Positions 1 through 8,966 of a DNA stretch of 44,295 bases are shown piece after piece. Every line of letters starts with the position of its first letter. The stretch's first letter is position 1. Location: assembly GCA_026393865.1 (NCBI GenBank), contig JAPKZI010000025.1:1-44295 (forward strand). The letters run 5' to 3'. The stretch comes from Candidatus Aminicenantota bacterium (GTDB lineage Bacteria; Acidobacteriota; Aminicenantia; Aminicenantales; UBA4085). The position numbers were made by a program, and so were the translations under genes. The notes under the pieces are model-generated. The model saw nothing but the letters and a program-made list of their open reading frames with translations, did no database searches and was not told the origin of the DNA.

Positions 1-6
1 CGCTTC

Positions 7-79
7 AGCCAGCGAGAGGATTTGAACCCCCGACCCGCTGATTACAAATCAGCCGCTCTACCAACTGAGCTACGCTGGC
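7..79 (-). tRNA. tRNA-Thr (anticodon TGT)
   Basis: Read on the minus strand this folds as a complete cloverleaf. The acceptor arm GCCAGCG (73-79) pairs with CGCTGGC (8-14). The D-arm is GCTC/GAGC, and the anticodon stem GCTGA/TCAGC encloses the loop TTTGTAA with anticodon TGT (threonine, ACA codons). The T-arm carries TTCAAAT and has two G-U pairs. The length is 73 nt including the discriminator U (position 7). No CCA is encoded after it, so CCA would be added enzymatically. Confidence 0.95.
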
Positions 80-380
80 GCTCTATCCGCCTTCAAAATA
101 AAAAAAAGACATCCCTCCAGGAAGAGAAGCTTAGAGAAAAGTCTATATATCAGAAGCTTTTTCTCTACGGCCCGAAAATCTTAAAATTGTGTAACAGCTC
201 TTGGAGACAAAAAAATATGAAGAAGCGAGCAATATATTAATAAAAGCTGAAATAGTTGTCAAGAGATTAGTTGAAAAAAAACGTGCCAACCGGCCAGAAC
301 CCCAAGACTATTTTGGAGAATCCCCTCTTTATTGAAAAAAAGCCCCGTTTTTCCTTAAATAGAAATGAATATTCCGGTGC
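80..380. other. Gene-free AT-rich spacer
   Basis: About 300 nt between the tRNA and the LTXXQ gene with no credible coding sequence. It is much more AT-rich than its surroundings. It holds a 9-bp perfect stem (132-140 with 159-167, 18-nt loop) and, on the minus strand, runs of T near 274-281 and 334-341 that could serve as 3' ends of the upstream operon. None has a strong GC stem, so I do not call a terminator. Confidence 0.5.
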
Positions 381-902
381 TTATTTTTTGATCGGCGCGA
401 GCGGCGAGTTGTTGCGCATCATCCGCCCCCGTTCCAGGCTCTGTTCGAGCATCCGGTAGAACTCGATCTGGAAAAGGACATATTTGGCTTTTTGGACCGT
501 GGTCAAGCTGGATTCGAGGTGGGACTCGAGCTCATCGTCCTTCTGCCGGGCGAGCCTCTGAGCGTCTTTGATGCTCTTGATCCTGACGCCGATCTCGGCC
601 TCGTTCGGGGCCGGCTCCGCGACGAGCTGGCGCAGCTTCTGGATGTCGGCGGTCATATCCCGTTGGATCTTTATTTTATCCTTCTCGATCCGGTTGATCG
701 TGGGAAAGAACTTGGCCGCCTGCTCCTCGGTCAGGTCCAAAGCCTGGGTCAGGCGAAGCAGCCTCAACGTGGCTAGGTTCTCTCGCACTCTTTGCCGGTT
801 CTGCCCGCCGCCTTGGCCTTGACCCTGGCCCTGACCGAAGGCCACCCCGCTCAGCAACACAAGGAACGCCAAGGCTAAACTGACATGTTTGGTCTTCATC
901 AT
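381..902 (-). CDS. LTXXQ/Spy-like periplasmic protein of an ECF sigma operon
   Basis: A 173-aa secreted protein with a clear signal peptide (residues 1-24, ending VAFGQ), a short Gln/Gly repeat, and a helical body rich in charged residues. The body includes LTQALDLTEEQAAKFFP, which resembles the LTXXQ motif of the CpxP/Spy/zinc-resistance family (periplasmic chaperone or stress sensor). It is the third gene after the sigma and anti-sigma genes, starting 7 nt after the anti-sigma stop behind a strong AGGAGGGG ribosome site, so it is probably made with them. Two adjacent ATGs (902, 899) are both possible starts. The role in envelope stress is inferred from family and context. Confidence 0.8.
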   Translation of the reverse strand: MMKTKHVSLALAFLVLLSGVAFGQGQGQGQGGGQNRQRVRENLATLRLLRLTQALDLTEEQAAKFFPTINRIEKDKIKIQRDMTADIQKLRQLVAEPAPNEAEIGVRIKSIKDAQRLARQKDDELESHLESSLTTVQKAKYVLFQIEFYRMLEQSLERGRMMRNNSPLAPIKK

Positions 903-909
903 TCCCCTC

Positions 910-1530
910 CTAAATCTTCAAGACTTTACTGATCTCAGCATCCAGGATCTGGACCTCTTCGTCGGACAAGCTGTCCAGGAAGAGCGAATTCCCGTAGAGC
1001 AGATGCTTGACCTCGGCGCCGGCTTCTCCGGCCTCTTCCAGGATCGAAGCACGGATCAAAGAGTTGAATTCCGCTTCGAGGTCCGAATTGTCGCCGATCA
1101 TCTCGTACAGACTGTTGACCTGGTCCCTGAAGGCCAGAGGGGATGTCTCTAAAAAGCCCCGGCCCTGGAAAAGCATGAAATAAAGGCCTAATCCGACGGC
1201 CAGGACCGAGGCGGCTCCGGCCCACGCCCAGCGCGGACCGGGGGAGAACGCCGGCGCCTGCCGCGGCCGGAGCTTGAACTCCTTTTGCTCGGCCGGGCCG
1301 GTCCTGGCGAGGTTCGCTTGAAGCCGGGCGATCGAATCCTGCCAGTACCCGGGAGAGAGGGCCGGCCCGGGCAGGCGCCTGGCTTCACCCTGGATCTTTT
1401 CCAGACGGAGTCTGTAGGCCCGGCAAGAGCCGCACGCCTCCATATGAGCGTCCAATTTCCGCCGCTTCCGGACGGCCAGGTTTCCGTCGATTCCGTCCGA
1501 GATCCATTTTTCAGACTTACGACATCTCAT
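910..1530 (-). CDS. Anti-sigma factor with zinc-finger (zf-HC2) and one membrane segment
   Basis: 206 aa. The N-terminal putative zinc-binding anti-sigma domain shows C3, H29, C33 and C36 (HMEACGSC, the HxxxCxxC pattern). A basic linker is followed by a single membrane helix at about 101-121 and a C-terminal domain of about 85 residues outside the membrane. The family sequesters the cognate ECF sigma factor at the membrane. The gene follows the sigma gene with a 1-nt gap, so the two are translationally coupled. The C-terminal domain is probably the signal sensor, perhaps with the LTXXQ protein as partner (inference). Confidence 0.88.
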   Translation of the reverse strand: MRCRKSEKWISDGIDGNLAVRKRRKLDAHMEACGSCRAYRLRLEKIQGEARRLPGPALSPGYWQDSIARLQANLARTGPAEQKEFKLRPRQAPAFSPGPRWAWAGAASVLAVGLGLYFMLFQGRGFLETSPLAFRDQVNSLYEMIGDNSDLEAEFNSLIRASILEEAGEAGAEVKHLLYGNSLFLDSLSDEEVQILDAEISKVLKI

Positions 1531-1531
1531 T

Positions 1532-2113
1532 TCACACCTCGCTCAAATACGGCTGGAGCCGGGCTTGGAGCATCTTCCGGGCCTTATGCATCCTCCAGGA
1601 CACCGTGCTCTCCGTACAGCCGAGGAGTTTCGCCGCCTCGGCGTGGGACATCCCCTGGAGCACGACCAGGTTGAAGGCGGCCTTGTAGGCCGGAGGAAGT
1701 TTCTCGATCGCCTCCTCGAGCTTCTCCTTGAGCTCTTTTTTAAGCGAATCGCCTTCGGGCGACAGGGCCGCGTACTCCGTCCTGTCGAACACCGCCGCGC
1801 TGTCCTCGAAGTCCTCCCGGCCCTTTTCCCGGCCTTTTTTCTTCAGGTGGTTCAGGGTCAGGTTCACGGCGATCCTATAAGCCCAGGTATAGAAGCTCGA
1901 CTTCAGTTTGAAGCTGTCGAGGGCCTTATAGGCGTACATGAAAGTTTCCTGGGTCAGGTCGTCGGCGTCCTCATGGTTGCGCGTCATCCCGAAGATCGTA
2001 TGATAGATCTTCTCCTGGATGCGCCGAACGAGCTCGACATAGGCCTCCATCTGGCCCGATTTCGCTCGTTCAACGAGTCCGTCGTCCGCCGCGTCCTGCA
2101 TGTTCTCATTCAT
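1532..2113 (-). CDS. ECF-family RNA polymerase sigma factor (RpoE-like)
   Basis: 193 aa with sigma-70 region 2 at about residues 24-95 (DADDLTQETFMYAYKAL is the conserved core-binding/-10 segment) and region 4 at about 128-187 (helix-turn-helix MSHAEAAKLLGCTESTVSWR). Length is normal for ECF factors. First gene of the sigma/anti-sigma/LTXXQ operon. No Shine-Dalgarno precedes the ATG at 2113. An extended -10 lies only 14 nt upstream, so the mRNA is near leaderless. An in-frame ATG at 2101 is a possible alternative start. Confidence 0.93.
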   Translation of the reverse strand: MNENMQDAADDGLVERAKSGQMEAYVELVRRIQEKIYHTIFGMTRNHEDADDLTQETFMYAYKALDSFKLKSSFYTWAYRIAVNLTLNHLKKKGREKGREDFEDSAAVFDRTEYAALSPEGDSLKKELKEKLEEAIEKLPPAYKAAFNLVVLQGMSHAEAAKLLGCTESTVSWRMHKARKMLQARLQPYLSEV

Positions 2114-2127
2114 AGTATTAGACAGGG

Positions 2128-2136
2128 ATTATATCA
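2128..2136 (-). promoter_or_regulatory. Extended -10 element of the sigma operon
   Basis: Minus strand TGATATAAT, a perfect -10 with TGn extension, with predicted start of transcription near 2121. No good -35 is visible, and I could not align a convincing ECF-type -35 at a usable distance. Confidence 0.55.
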
Positions 2137-2312
2137 ATTCCTTGGGGCCGTCCCCCACATTTTTTGACGAAAAGACGGCCGAAATCCTTCCGGTTGGACG
2201 GAAAAGGGGATCCCCCTTCGCCGGCGGCGCCGGAGACGAGGTTCGCCCTCCGCGGCAGGTCCCGCCTCGCGGACGCCGCGAAAAAACGTTCGCCGGTCGG
2301 CCGCTTTTGGGG

Positions 2313-2341
2313 TTGACCGTCCTTCGGAATGTTGATATGAT
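2313..2341 (+). promoter_or_regulatory. Sigma-70-type promoter of the purine operon
   Basis: TTGACC (2313-2318), 17-nt spacer, TATGAT (2336-2341) with TG extension at 2333-2334. Predicted start near 2348 gives a leader of about 35 nt holding an AAAAGGA ribosome site before purB. No purine riboswitch or PurR-like palindrome was recognised. The rest of 2142-2312 contains only short GC-rich palindromes. Confidence 0.75.
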
Positions 2342-2382
2342 TTGGCCTACGCATTGAATAATTAAAAGGATCAGCTCCCCCC

Positions 2383-3684
2383 ATGATCGAACGCTATACC
2401 AATCCCGAAATGGGCGCCGTCTGGACCGAGGACAACAAATACCGCCGCTGGCTCGACGTCGAGATCGCCGTCTGCGAGGCCTGGACGAAGCTGGGCAAGA
2501 TCCCGGCCCCGGCCTTGAGGCGCATCAAGGACAAGGCCGGTTTCGAGGTCAAGCGGATCGAGGAGATCGAGAAGGTCGTCAAGCACGACATCATCGCCTT
2601 TCTCTCCTCCGTCGCGGAAAAAGTGGGCGAGGACAGCCGTTTCATCCATCTCGGCCTGACCTCTTACGACGTGGTGGACACGGCCCTGTCCCTTCTCATT
2701 CGCGAGTCGCTGGAAAAGATCCGCAAGCGGCTGGTTGACCTCAAGAAGGTCATCCGCCGGGAAGCGCTTAAACACAAAAAAACGATCTGCATGGGACGGA
2801 CCCACGGCATCCACGCCGAACCGGTCACCTTCGGATTCAAAGTGCTCGTCTGGTACGCGGAGATCGGGCGCCATATCAACCGGGTCGACCGGGCCATCGA
2901 CGTCATCAGCGTCGGCCGCATCTCCGGCTCGGTCGGGACGTATATCCATTTGGATCCCCGGGTCGAAGTCGCGGCGCTGAAAAAGCTGGGACTGCGGCCC
3001 GCGCCCGTATCGACCCAGGTCCTCCAGCGCGACCGCCACGCCGAAGTCTTGAGCGTGCTGGCCCTCGTCGCCTCGACGCTCGAAAAATTCGCCGTCGAGA
3101 TCCGGCACCTCCAGCGGAGCGAGGTCCTTGAACTCGAAGAGCCGTTCACGAAGGGCCAGAAAGGCTCGTCCTCCATGCCCCACAAGAAGAACCCGGTCCG
3201 CTGCGAGAGGATCTCCGGACTGGCCCGTCTCGTCCGCGGCCATCTCCAGGTCGCCTTCGAGAACATCCCCCTCTGGCACGAGCGGGACATCTCCCACTCC
3301 TCGGCCGAGCGGGTCATCATCCCGGATTCCTTCACCCTGACCGACTTTATGCTGACCGAGTCCATCGATATCATCGGGAACTGGCGGGTTCATCCGGAGG
3401 CCATGAAGCGCAACATCCGGGCCACGCGCGGCCTGATCTTCTCCCAACGGGTCCTCCTGGCCTTGACCCGGAATGGCGTCCTTCGCGACGAAGCCTATCC
3501 CCTCGTCCAGAAGAACAGCCTCAAGGCCTGGGACGAAGCGCTCGATTTCAAGACTTTGGTCCTGGCCGACCCGGATATCCGCAAAACGCTCTCCCCCGCG
3601 GAGATCGAGGCCTGTTTCTCCCTCCAGCCTTATCTCGAAAAGATCGATTACATATTCGAAAGGGTCCTCGGCCATGAAAGTTAG
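2383..3684 (+). CDS. purB: Adenylosuccinate lyase
   Basis: 433 aa, the normal length. It cleaves SAICAR to AICAR and adenylosuccinate to AMP in purine synthesis. The fumarase/aspartase-superfamily signature [11 protein letters not shown] lies at residues 261-271, with the flexible catalytic Ser loop. The N-terminus [15 protein letters not shown] is typical of PurB, and the [11 protein letters not shown] segment is also conserved. First gene of the pur cluster. Its 3' end overlaps purS by 11 nt, indicating coupled translation. Confidence 0.97.
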   Translation: MIERYTNPEMGAVWTEDNKYRRWLDVEIAVCEAWTKLGKIPAPALRRIKDKAGFEVKRIEEIEKVVKHDIIAFLSSVAEKVGEDSRFIHLGLTSYDVVDTALSLLIRESLEKIRKRLVDLKKVIRREALKHKKTICMGRTHGIHAEPVTFGFKVLVWYAEIGRHINRVDRAIDVISVGRISGSVGTYIHLDPRVEVAALKKLGLRPAPVSTQVLQRDRHAEVLSVLALVASTLEKFAVEIRHLQRSEVLELEEPFTKGQKGSSSMPHKKNPVRCERISGLARLVRGHLQVAFENIPLWHERDISHSSAERVIIPDSFTLTDFMLTESIDIIGNWRVHPEAMKRNIRATRGLIFSQRVLLALTRNGVLRDEAYPLVQKNSLKAWDEALDFKTLVLADPDIRKTLSPAEIEACFSLQPYLEKIDYIFERVLGHES

Positions 3685-3919
3685 AATCCTCGTCTCCTTC
3701 AAGGACAGCGTCCTCGATCCCCAAGGCCAGACGGTGAAAAACGCCCTGCATACCTTGGGCTACGACGCCATCCGCGACGTCCGGCAAGGCAAGGTCTTCG
3801 AGATCGATCTCGCCGGGGTGTCGAGAGCGGAGGCTGAGAAGATCGTCCCGGAGATCTCGGACAAGGTCCTGGCCAATCCCATCATCGAAAAATTCGCCTG
3901 GCAGATCATCGAGGAATAG
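3674..3919 (+). CDS. purS: Phosphoribosylformylglycinamidine synthase, PurS subunit
   Basis: 81 aa starting at the ATG at 3674 inside the end of purB. The small PurS fold is recognisable ([18 protein letters not shown], then KNALHTLGY and [11 protein letters not shown]). PurS bridges PurQ and PurL in the three-subunit FGAM synthase. The purS-purQ-purL order and the small-type PurL encoded here agree. The gene lies 5 nt before purQ. Confidence 0.95.
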   Translation: MKVRILVSFKDSVLDPQGQTVKNALHTLGYDAIRDVRQGKVFEIDLAGVSRAEAEKIVPEISDKVLANPIIEKFAWQIIEE

Positions 3920-3924
3920 CCGCC

Positions 3925-4611
3925 GTGAAGTTCGGAGTCGTCGCCTTTCCCGGATCCAACTGCGATTTTGACACGTTCTACGCCTTTCATGACGTCATGA
4001 AACAGCCGACGGTTTGGCTGTGGCACAAGGACCACAGTCTAAAGGATGTCGATTGCGTCGTCCTGCCCGGCGGATTCTCCTATGGCGATTACCTGCGCTC
4101 GGGCGCCATCGCCCGCTTCTCGCCTCTCATGCAGGAAGTTCGCGAGTTCGCCGCCAAGGGCGGCCTCGTCTTGGGGATCTGCAACGGATTCCAGGTCCTG
4201 CTCGAACTGGGCCTGCTCCCGGGGGCCATGCTCCGCAATCAGCACCTCAAGTTCCTCTGCCGGTTCGTCTCCATCCGGCTGGAAAACGCCCGGACGCGCT
4301 TCACCCATAAAGGGCGGACGGGGCAGGTCCTGCGGATCCCCATCGCCCACTTCGACGGCAACTATTTCGCCCCGCCCGAAATGCTCGAGGAGATCGAGGC
4401 GAACGGCCAGGTCGTCTTCCGCTACGCGGACGCGGAAGGCCGCTTGACCGAGGAGGCCAACGTCAACGGTTCGCTCCACGGCATCGCCGGGCTGACGAAC
4501 AGAATGGGCAACGTGATGGGGATGATGCCCCATCCGGAGCGCGCCTCGGAGACGCTGCTCGGCAGCGCGGACGGCCGGGTGATCTTCGAATCCCTGATTT
4601 CGCGGTTCTGA
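3925..4611 (+). CDS. purQ: Phosphoribosylformylglycinamidine synthase, glutaminase subunit
   Basis: 228 aa, GTG start. Class I glutamine amidotransferase supplying ammonia to PurL. The nucleophile is C86 in GICNGFQ; the C-terminal His-Glu pair is in PHPERASE. The N-terminus [13 protein letters not shown] is diagnostic for PurQ. Lies 5 nt after purS and 11 nt before purL. Confidence 0.97.
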   Translation: MKFGVVAFPGSNCDFDTFYAFHDVMKQPTVWLWHKDHSLKDVDCVVLPGGFSYGDYLRSGAIARFSPLMQEVREFAAKGGLVLGICNGFQVLLELGLLPGAMLRNQHLKFLCRFVSIRLENARTRFTHKGRTGQVLRIPIAHFDGNYFAPPEMLEEIEANGQVVFRYADAEGRLTEEANVNGSLHGIAGLTNRMGNVMGMMPHPERASETLLGSADGRVIFESLISRF

Positions 4612-4622
4612 ATGGAAGGGCC

Positions 4623-6830
4623 ATGATCGACCAGAACGTCATCGATAACCACAATCTGACGCGCGGCGAGTACGAACTCATCGTCCGGCTCATCGGCCGC
4701 GAGCCGAACCTGACCGAGCTCGGCGTCTTCTCGGCGATGTGGTCTGAGCACTGCAGTTATAAGAGCTCGAAGTTCTATCTCAAACAGCTGCCGACAAAGG
4801 GGACGAACGTCGTCCAGGGACCGGGCGAGAACGCCGGCATCATCGACATCGGCGACGGGCAGGTCATCGTCTTCAAGATCGAATCGCACAACCACCCCTC
4901 GTTCATCGAACCCTTTCAAGGCGCGGCCACGGGCGTCGGCGGGATCCTGCGCGATATCTTCACCATGGGCGCCCGGCCCATCGCCATCCTCGATTCGCTC
5001 CGGTTCGGACCGCTGACGTCGCCGAAGAACCGGGCCATCATGGACGGCGTCATTTCGGGGATCTCGTCCTACGGCAACTCGATCGGCGTTCCAACCGTCG
5101 GAGGCGAGGTCTATTTCGACGACTGTTACGCGCTGAACCCGCTGGTCAACGTCTTCTGCCTGGGCCTGGCCGAAAAGGACAAGGTCTTTTACGCCAAGAC
5201 CGGCGGCGCCGGCAACGCCGTCCTGTACGTCGGCTCGAAGACGGGCCGCGACGGCATCCACGGCGCGACCATGGCCTCGGCGGAGTTCGGCAAGGAGACC
5301 GAGCACAAGCGGCCGAACGTCCAGGTCGGCGACCCGTTCAAAGAAAAGCTTCTGCTCGAGGCCTGCCTCGAGGTGATGGACAAAGACCTGATCGTCGGCA
5401 TCCAGGACATGGGGGCGGCCGGGCTGACCTGCTCGACGGCGGAGATGCCGGCCAAATCGGGCACGGGCCTGGAGATCGATCTCGACAAAGTGCCGCAGCG
5501 CGAGGAGGGCATGACGCCCTACGAGATCCTCCTTTCGGAATCGCAGGAGCGCATGCTCATCGTCGCCCTTCCCGAAAAGGTCAAGGCCGTCCGCGAGGTC
5601 TTCGCCAAGTGGGACCTGGACGCGGTCGAGATCGGCCGGGTCATCGACGGCGGCCGGATGAAGGTCCGCTTTCACGGCGAGCTCGTGGTCGACGTGCCGG
5701 TGTCGGCCGTGGTCGATCTGTGCCCCATTTATCAGCGGCCGGTCGCTCCGGCGGCAGAACCGGCTCCGGCCGTCCATCTGACCCCTCCCCTCCCCAAGGA
5801 CTGCGGCGGCCTGCTTCTCGAGCTTTTGGCGTCGCCTACCATCGCCGATAAGGAATGGGTCTTCCGCCAGTACGACCACATGGTCCAGACGAACACGATG
5901 CTCCTCCCCGGCGCGGACGCCGCCGTCCTGCGGATCAAGGACTCAAAAAAAGCCCTGGCCGTCACTCTGGACGGCAATTCGCTTTACGCCCGGCTCGATC
6001 CGCGCTCGGGCGGCCTGATCGCCGTGGCCGAAGCCTGCCGGAACCTGGCCTGTGTCGGCGCGCGTCCGGTCGGCGTGACGAACTGCCTGAACTTCGGCAA
6101 TCCCGAAAAACCCGAGGTCATGCGGCAGTTCAAGGAGGTCGTCGAGGGCATGTCCGAGGCCTGCCGTGCCTTCGGGATTCCGGTCACGGGCGGGAATGTC
6201 AGCTTCTACAACGACACCGAAGGCGCCTCGATCCATCCGACCCCCGTACTCGGCATCGTCGGGCTCCTGAAGAACATCGACAAGGTCGTGACGCCGGGAT
6301 TCAAGAGCGCCGGCGATACGGTGGTCCTCCTCGGCGAGAACACGGCGGAGCTGACGGGCTCGGAGTATCTCAAGGTCCATTTCAAGGATGAAGGCGGCCG
6401 GCCTCCGGCGATCGATCTGGCCGGGGAAAAAGCGGTCCAGGAGACCTGCCTCGCCGCCGCCGAAGCCGGCCTCCTCCGATCCGCGCACGACCTGTCCGAA
6501 GGCGGGCTGGCCGTCTGCGCCGCCGAGAGCGGATTTTTCGGCGACGACAGGCTCGGCTGCGAGCTCGACCTGGACGACGACATCCGGATGGATGCGCTTC
6601 TCTTCGGAGAGGCTCAATCCCGCATTTTAGCGACCTTGACGCCTTCGAACGTGGAGGGGCTTCTCCACTTGGCCAGGCTGAACGGCATTAAAGCCCGGGT
6701 CGTCGGGAAAGTCGGCGGGGACGTCCTCCGCATCCGCCATAAAGGCAGGGATGTCTTGACGGTCCCCGTCAAGACGGCCTTTGAAACATGGAAAGAGGCG
6801 ATCCCTCGGCATTTCATGTTCCAGCGATAG
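4623..6830 (+). CDS. purL: Phosphoribosylformylglycinamidine synthase, PurL subunit (small type)
   Basis: 735 aa, matching the stand-alone small PurL that works with PurS and PurQ. The start region has [14 protein letters not shown] and [14 protein letters not shown] (ATP/Mg binding). Two AIRS-like halves follow, with [12 protein letters not shown] and, in the second half, FGNPEKPEV and [10 protein letters not shown]. It makes FGAM from FGAR, ATP and ammonia. Intact, no frameshift seen. Confidence 0.97.
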   Translation: MIDQNVIDNHNLTRGEYELIVRLIGREPNLTELGVFSAMWSEHCSYKSSKFYLKQLPTKGTNVVQGPGENAGIIDIGDGQVIVFKIESHNHPSFIEPFQGAATGVGGILRDIFTMGARPIAILDSLRFGPLTSPKNRAIMDGVISGISSYGNSIGVPTVGGEVYFDDCYALNPLVNVFCLGLAEKDKVFYAKTGGAGNAVLYVGSKTGRDGIHGATMASAEFGKETEHKRPNVQVGDPFKEKLLLEACLEVMDKDLIVGIQDMGAAGLTCSTAEMPAKSGTGLEIDLDKVPQREEGMTPYEILLSESQERMLIVALPEKVKAVREVFAKWDLDAVEIGRVIDGGRMKVRFHGELVVDVPVSAVVDLCPIYQRPVAPAAEPAPAVHLTPPLPKDCGGLLLELLASPTIADKEWVFRQYDHMVQTNTMLLPGADAAVLRIKDSKKALAVTLDGNSLYARLDPRSGGLIAVAEACRNLACVGARPVGVTNCLNFGNPEKPEVMRQFKEVVEGMSEACRAFGIPVTGGNVSFYNDTEGASIHPTPVLGIVGLLKNIDKVVTPGFKSAGDTVVLLGENTAELTGSEYLKVHFKDEGGRPPAIDLAGEKAVQETCLAAAEAGLLRSAHDLSEGGLAVCAAESGFFGDDRLGCELDLDDDIRMDALLFGEAQSRILATLTPSNVEGLLHLARLNGIKARVVGKVGGDVLRIRHKGRDVLTVPVKTAFETWKEAIPRHFMFQR

Positions 6831-6907
6831 ATCCGATCTTCATCGCGGATCGCCCCGCGGCAGAATGCGCGGCGCGCTCATAGGCGCTTGGGCCAAAGGA
6901 GGGAGCC

Positions 6908-7546
6908 ATGGCCGATGAGATCTTCGTCAGTCCCAAAAAGCACGGCCGGATCATGGTCCTGCTTTCGGGCCGCGGCTCGAACTTCATGAAGATCCACGAT
7001 GCCGTCCGGGACGGCGAAGTCGACGCGGAGATCGCCCTCGTCTTCAGCAACAAGGAGGATGCCCCCGGCCTCAGGATAGCCCGGGAGCGCGGGCTCGAGG
7101 CTCTCTTCCTCAACGCCAAGCTCTATCCCGACAAGGAAGAATACGACAGAGAGATCATCCGCGAAGCCCGCAAACGGGGGGTCGACCTCATCTGTCTCGC
7201 CGGGTATATGAAGGTCCTGACCCCGCTCTTCTGCGCCGCCTTCAAGAACCGGATCATGAACATTCATCCCGCCCTCTTGCCGTCGTTCCCCGGGCTTCAC
7301 GTCCAGCAAAAGGCGATCGACTGGGGCGTCCGATTCTCGGGCTGCACCGTCCATTTCGTGGCGGCGGAGGTCGACATGGGCCCGATCATCCTCCAGGCCG
7401 CCGTGCCCGTTCTGCGGGACGACACGGAGGAAACCCTCAGCGCCCGCATTCTCGTCGAAGAGCACAAGATCTACCCCGAGGCGGTGCGGTTGTATTTCGA
7501 GGGCAAGATCGAGGTCCAAGACCGCCGCGTCCTCATCCGGGAATGA
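6908..7546 (+). CDS. purN: Phosphoribosylglycinamide formyltransferase
   Basis: 212 aa. It transfers a formyl group from 10-formyl-tetrahydrofolate to GAR. It has the phosphate-binding GRGSN (21-25) and the catalytic triad N118 and H120 (NIHPALLPSFPG) with D156 (VDMGPII). A 12-residue N-terminal extension precedes the usual start of the family. An AAAGGAGGGA ribosome site lies just before the ATG. Last gene of the purine run, 77 nt after purL and convergent with tyrS (23-nt gap). Confidence 0.95.
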   Translation: MADEIFVSPKKHGRIMVLLSGRGSNFMKIHDAVRDGEVDAEIALVFSNKEDAPGLRIARERGLEALFLNAKLYPDKEEYDREIIREARKRGVDLICLAGYMKVLTPLFCAAFKNRIMNIHPALLPSFPGLHVQQKAIDWGVRFSGCTVHFVAAEVDMGPIILQAAVPVLRDDTEETLSARILVEEHKIYPEAVRLYFEGKIEVQDRRVLIRE

Positions 7547-7569
7547 ACGGCGGGGCCGGGAGGGGCCGA

Positions 7570-8805
7570 TCAGCGGGCGACGATCCGGTGGATCTTTTTC
7601 TTCCCGGCTTTGAGCATTATCCCGTCCGGGCCGACATCCTTGATCGTTATCAGCCGCTCAAGGCTGTCGAGCCGTTCGTCGTTGACGTAGAGCCCGCCCT
7701 GTTTGATCAACCGCTTCGCCTCGCCCCGCGACGGCGTCAGACCGACATCTGTGAACAGTTCGGCCGGGCCGATCCCGGCCTCCAGCCGCGCGCGCGGGAC
7801 CGTCGTCGTGGGAAGGGCCGCGATGTCTTTTTCGCCGTCCCCGCCGAAGGCCGCCGCGGAGGCCGCCTGCGCTTCCCGGGCCGCCTCTTCGCCGTGGGTC
7901 AGCTTCGTCGCCTCGAAAGCTAGGATCCGTTTCGCCGCGTTGATCTCGTCGTTCCTGAGGCCTTCCAAGCGGCGGATCTCATCCAGAGGGAGGAACGTGT
8001 AGAGGCGGAGAAAGCGGCCGATGTCGCGGTCGTCGCAGTTGACCCAGGACTGGTAAAAAGCGTAAGGGCTGAAGAGGGCCGAATGCAGCCACACGGTCCC
8101 CTGGGCCGTCTTGCCCATCTTGGCGCCCGAGGAGGTGATCAGAAGAGGGAAGGTCAGGGCTTGGACCTCGGCCCCCTCGACACGGCGGATGAGATCGACG
8201 CCGGCCAGAATGTTCCCCCATTGGTCGTCCCCGCCCATCTGGAGCGCGCAGCCGTGCGTCCGGAAAAGATGGAGGTAGTCATAGGCCTGGAGAAGCTGGT
8301 AGTTGAATTCGAGGAAGGATAAGCCTTTCTCGAGGCGGAGCTTATAAGCTTCGGCGGCCAGCATCCGGTTGACGCTGAAATGCCGGCCGATATCCCGAAG
8401 GAACGAGACATAATTCAGGGACAGGAGCCAATCCGCGTTGTCGACCGCGAGCGCGTCCTTTCCGTCGAAGCGGAGGTAATGGTCGAGCTGGGCCAGGATG
8501 GCCTTCCCGTAAGCCCGGATCATTCCTTCATCCAGCATCTCGCGCAGCTCGGACTTGCCGCTCGGGTCGCCGATCATGGTCGTCCCGCTGCCGACGACGG
8601 CGATGGCCCGATGGCCCGCCCGCCGGAGGTGCATCATGGCCATGATCGGCACGAGGCTTCCGGCATGGAGGCTCGCGGCCGTGCTGTCGAAGCCGATATA
8701 AAACGTGACCTTCTTTTCGCCGAGCATCTTCCGCACGGCGTCCTCATGAGAGACTTGGGCGATGAAGCCGCGGTCCTTCAGTTCGTCGTAGATGTTACCG
8801 CTCAC
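7570..8805 (-). CDS. tyrS: Tyrosyl-tRNA synthetase
   Basis: 411 aa, class Ic synthetase charging tRNA-Tyr. The HIGH-equivalent is HAGSL (47-51), the KMSKS-equivalent is KMGKT (about residue 228), and a C-terminal S4 RNA-binding domain follows (about 345-405, GEAKRLIKQGGLYVNDE). It starts at GTG (8805) after AAAGGAGAT. A consensus promoter lies upstream. The short leader has one 5-bp hairpin but nothing like a T-box. Confidence 0.96.
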   Translation of the reverse strand: MSGNIYDELKDRGFIAQVSHEDAVRKMLGEKKVTFYIGFDSTAASLHAGSLVPIMAMMHLRRAGHRAIAVVGSGTTMIGDPSGKSELREMLDEGMIRAYGKAILAQLDHYLRFDGKDALAVDNADWLLSLNYVSFLRDIGRHFSVNRMLAAEAYKLRLEKGLSFLEFNYQLLQAYDYLHLFRTHGCALQMGGDDQWGNILAGVDLIRRVEGAEVQALTFPLLITSSGAKMGKTAQGTVWLHSALFSPYAFYQSWVNCDDRDIGRFLRLYTFLPLDEIRRLEGLRNDEINAAKRILAFEATKLTHGEEAAREAQAASAAAFGGDGEKDIAALPTTTVPRARLEAGIGPAELFTDVGLTPSRGEAKRLIKQGGLYVNDERLDSLERLITIKDVGPDGIMLKAGKKKIHRIVAR

Positions 8806-8863
8806 GTCCGCCGATCTCCTTTATCCGCGGGAAAACCCGCCCGAGAACTTCACGGCTTCCTTT

Positions 8864-8892
8864 TTTATAGCACAGCGCCCGGCCGGATACAA
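8864..8892 (-). promoter_or_regulatory. tyrS promoter
   Basis: Minus strand TTGTAT (8887-8892), 17-nt spacer, TATAAA (8864-8869). Predicted start near 8857 gives a leader of about 50 nt with the small hairpin GCGGG-tttt-CCCGC (8827-8840). The sequence back to the rtcB stop (8893-8966) shows no gene. Confidence 0.65.
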
Positions 8893-8966
8893 TCGGAGGG
8901 GGGCCGACCATACGCGCGCTCCGGGTTTGACGACGACGCGGTTGGTTCCGTCCATGTCCGCCTCCG

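Noticed and set aside
2140-2310. Possible regulatory RNA upstream of purB
   Set aside because: Only short GC-rich palindromes such as AAGGGGATCCCCCTT were seen, lying upstream of the mapped promoter and therefore not in the purB leader.
8806-8860. Possible T-box leader before tyrS
   Set aside because: The leader is only about 50 nt with one 5-bp hairpin; a T-box needs a much longer structured leader.
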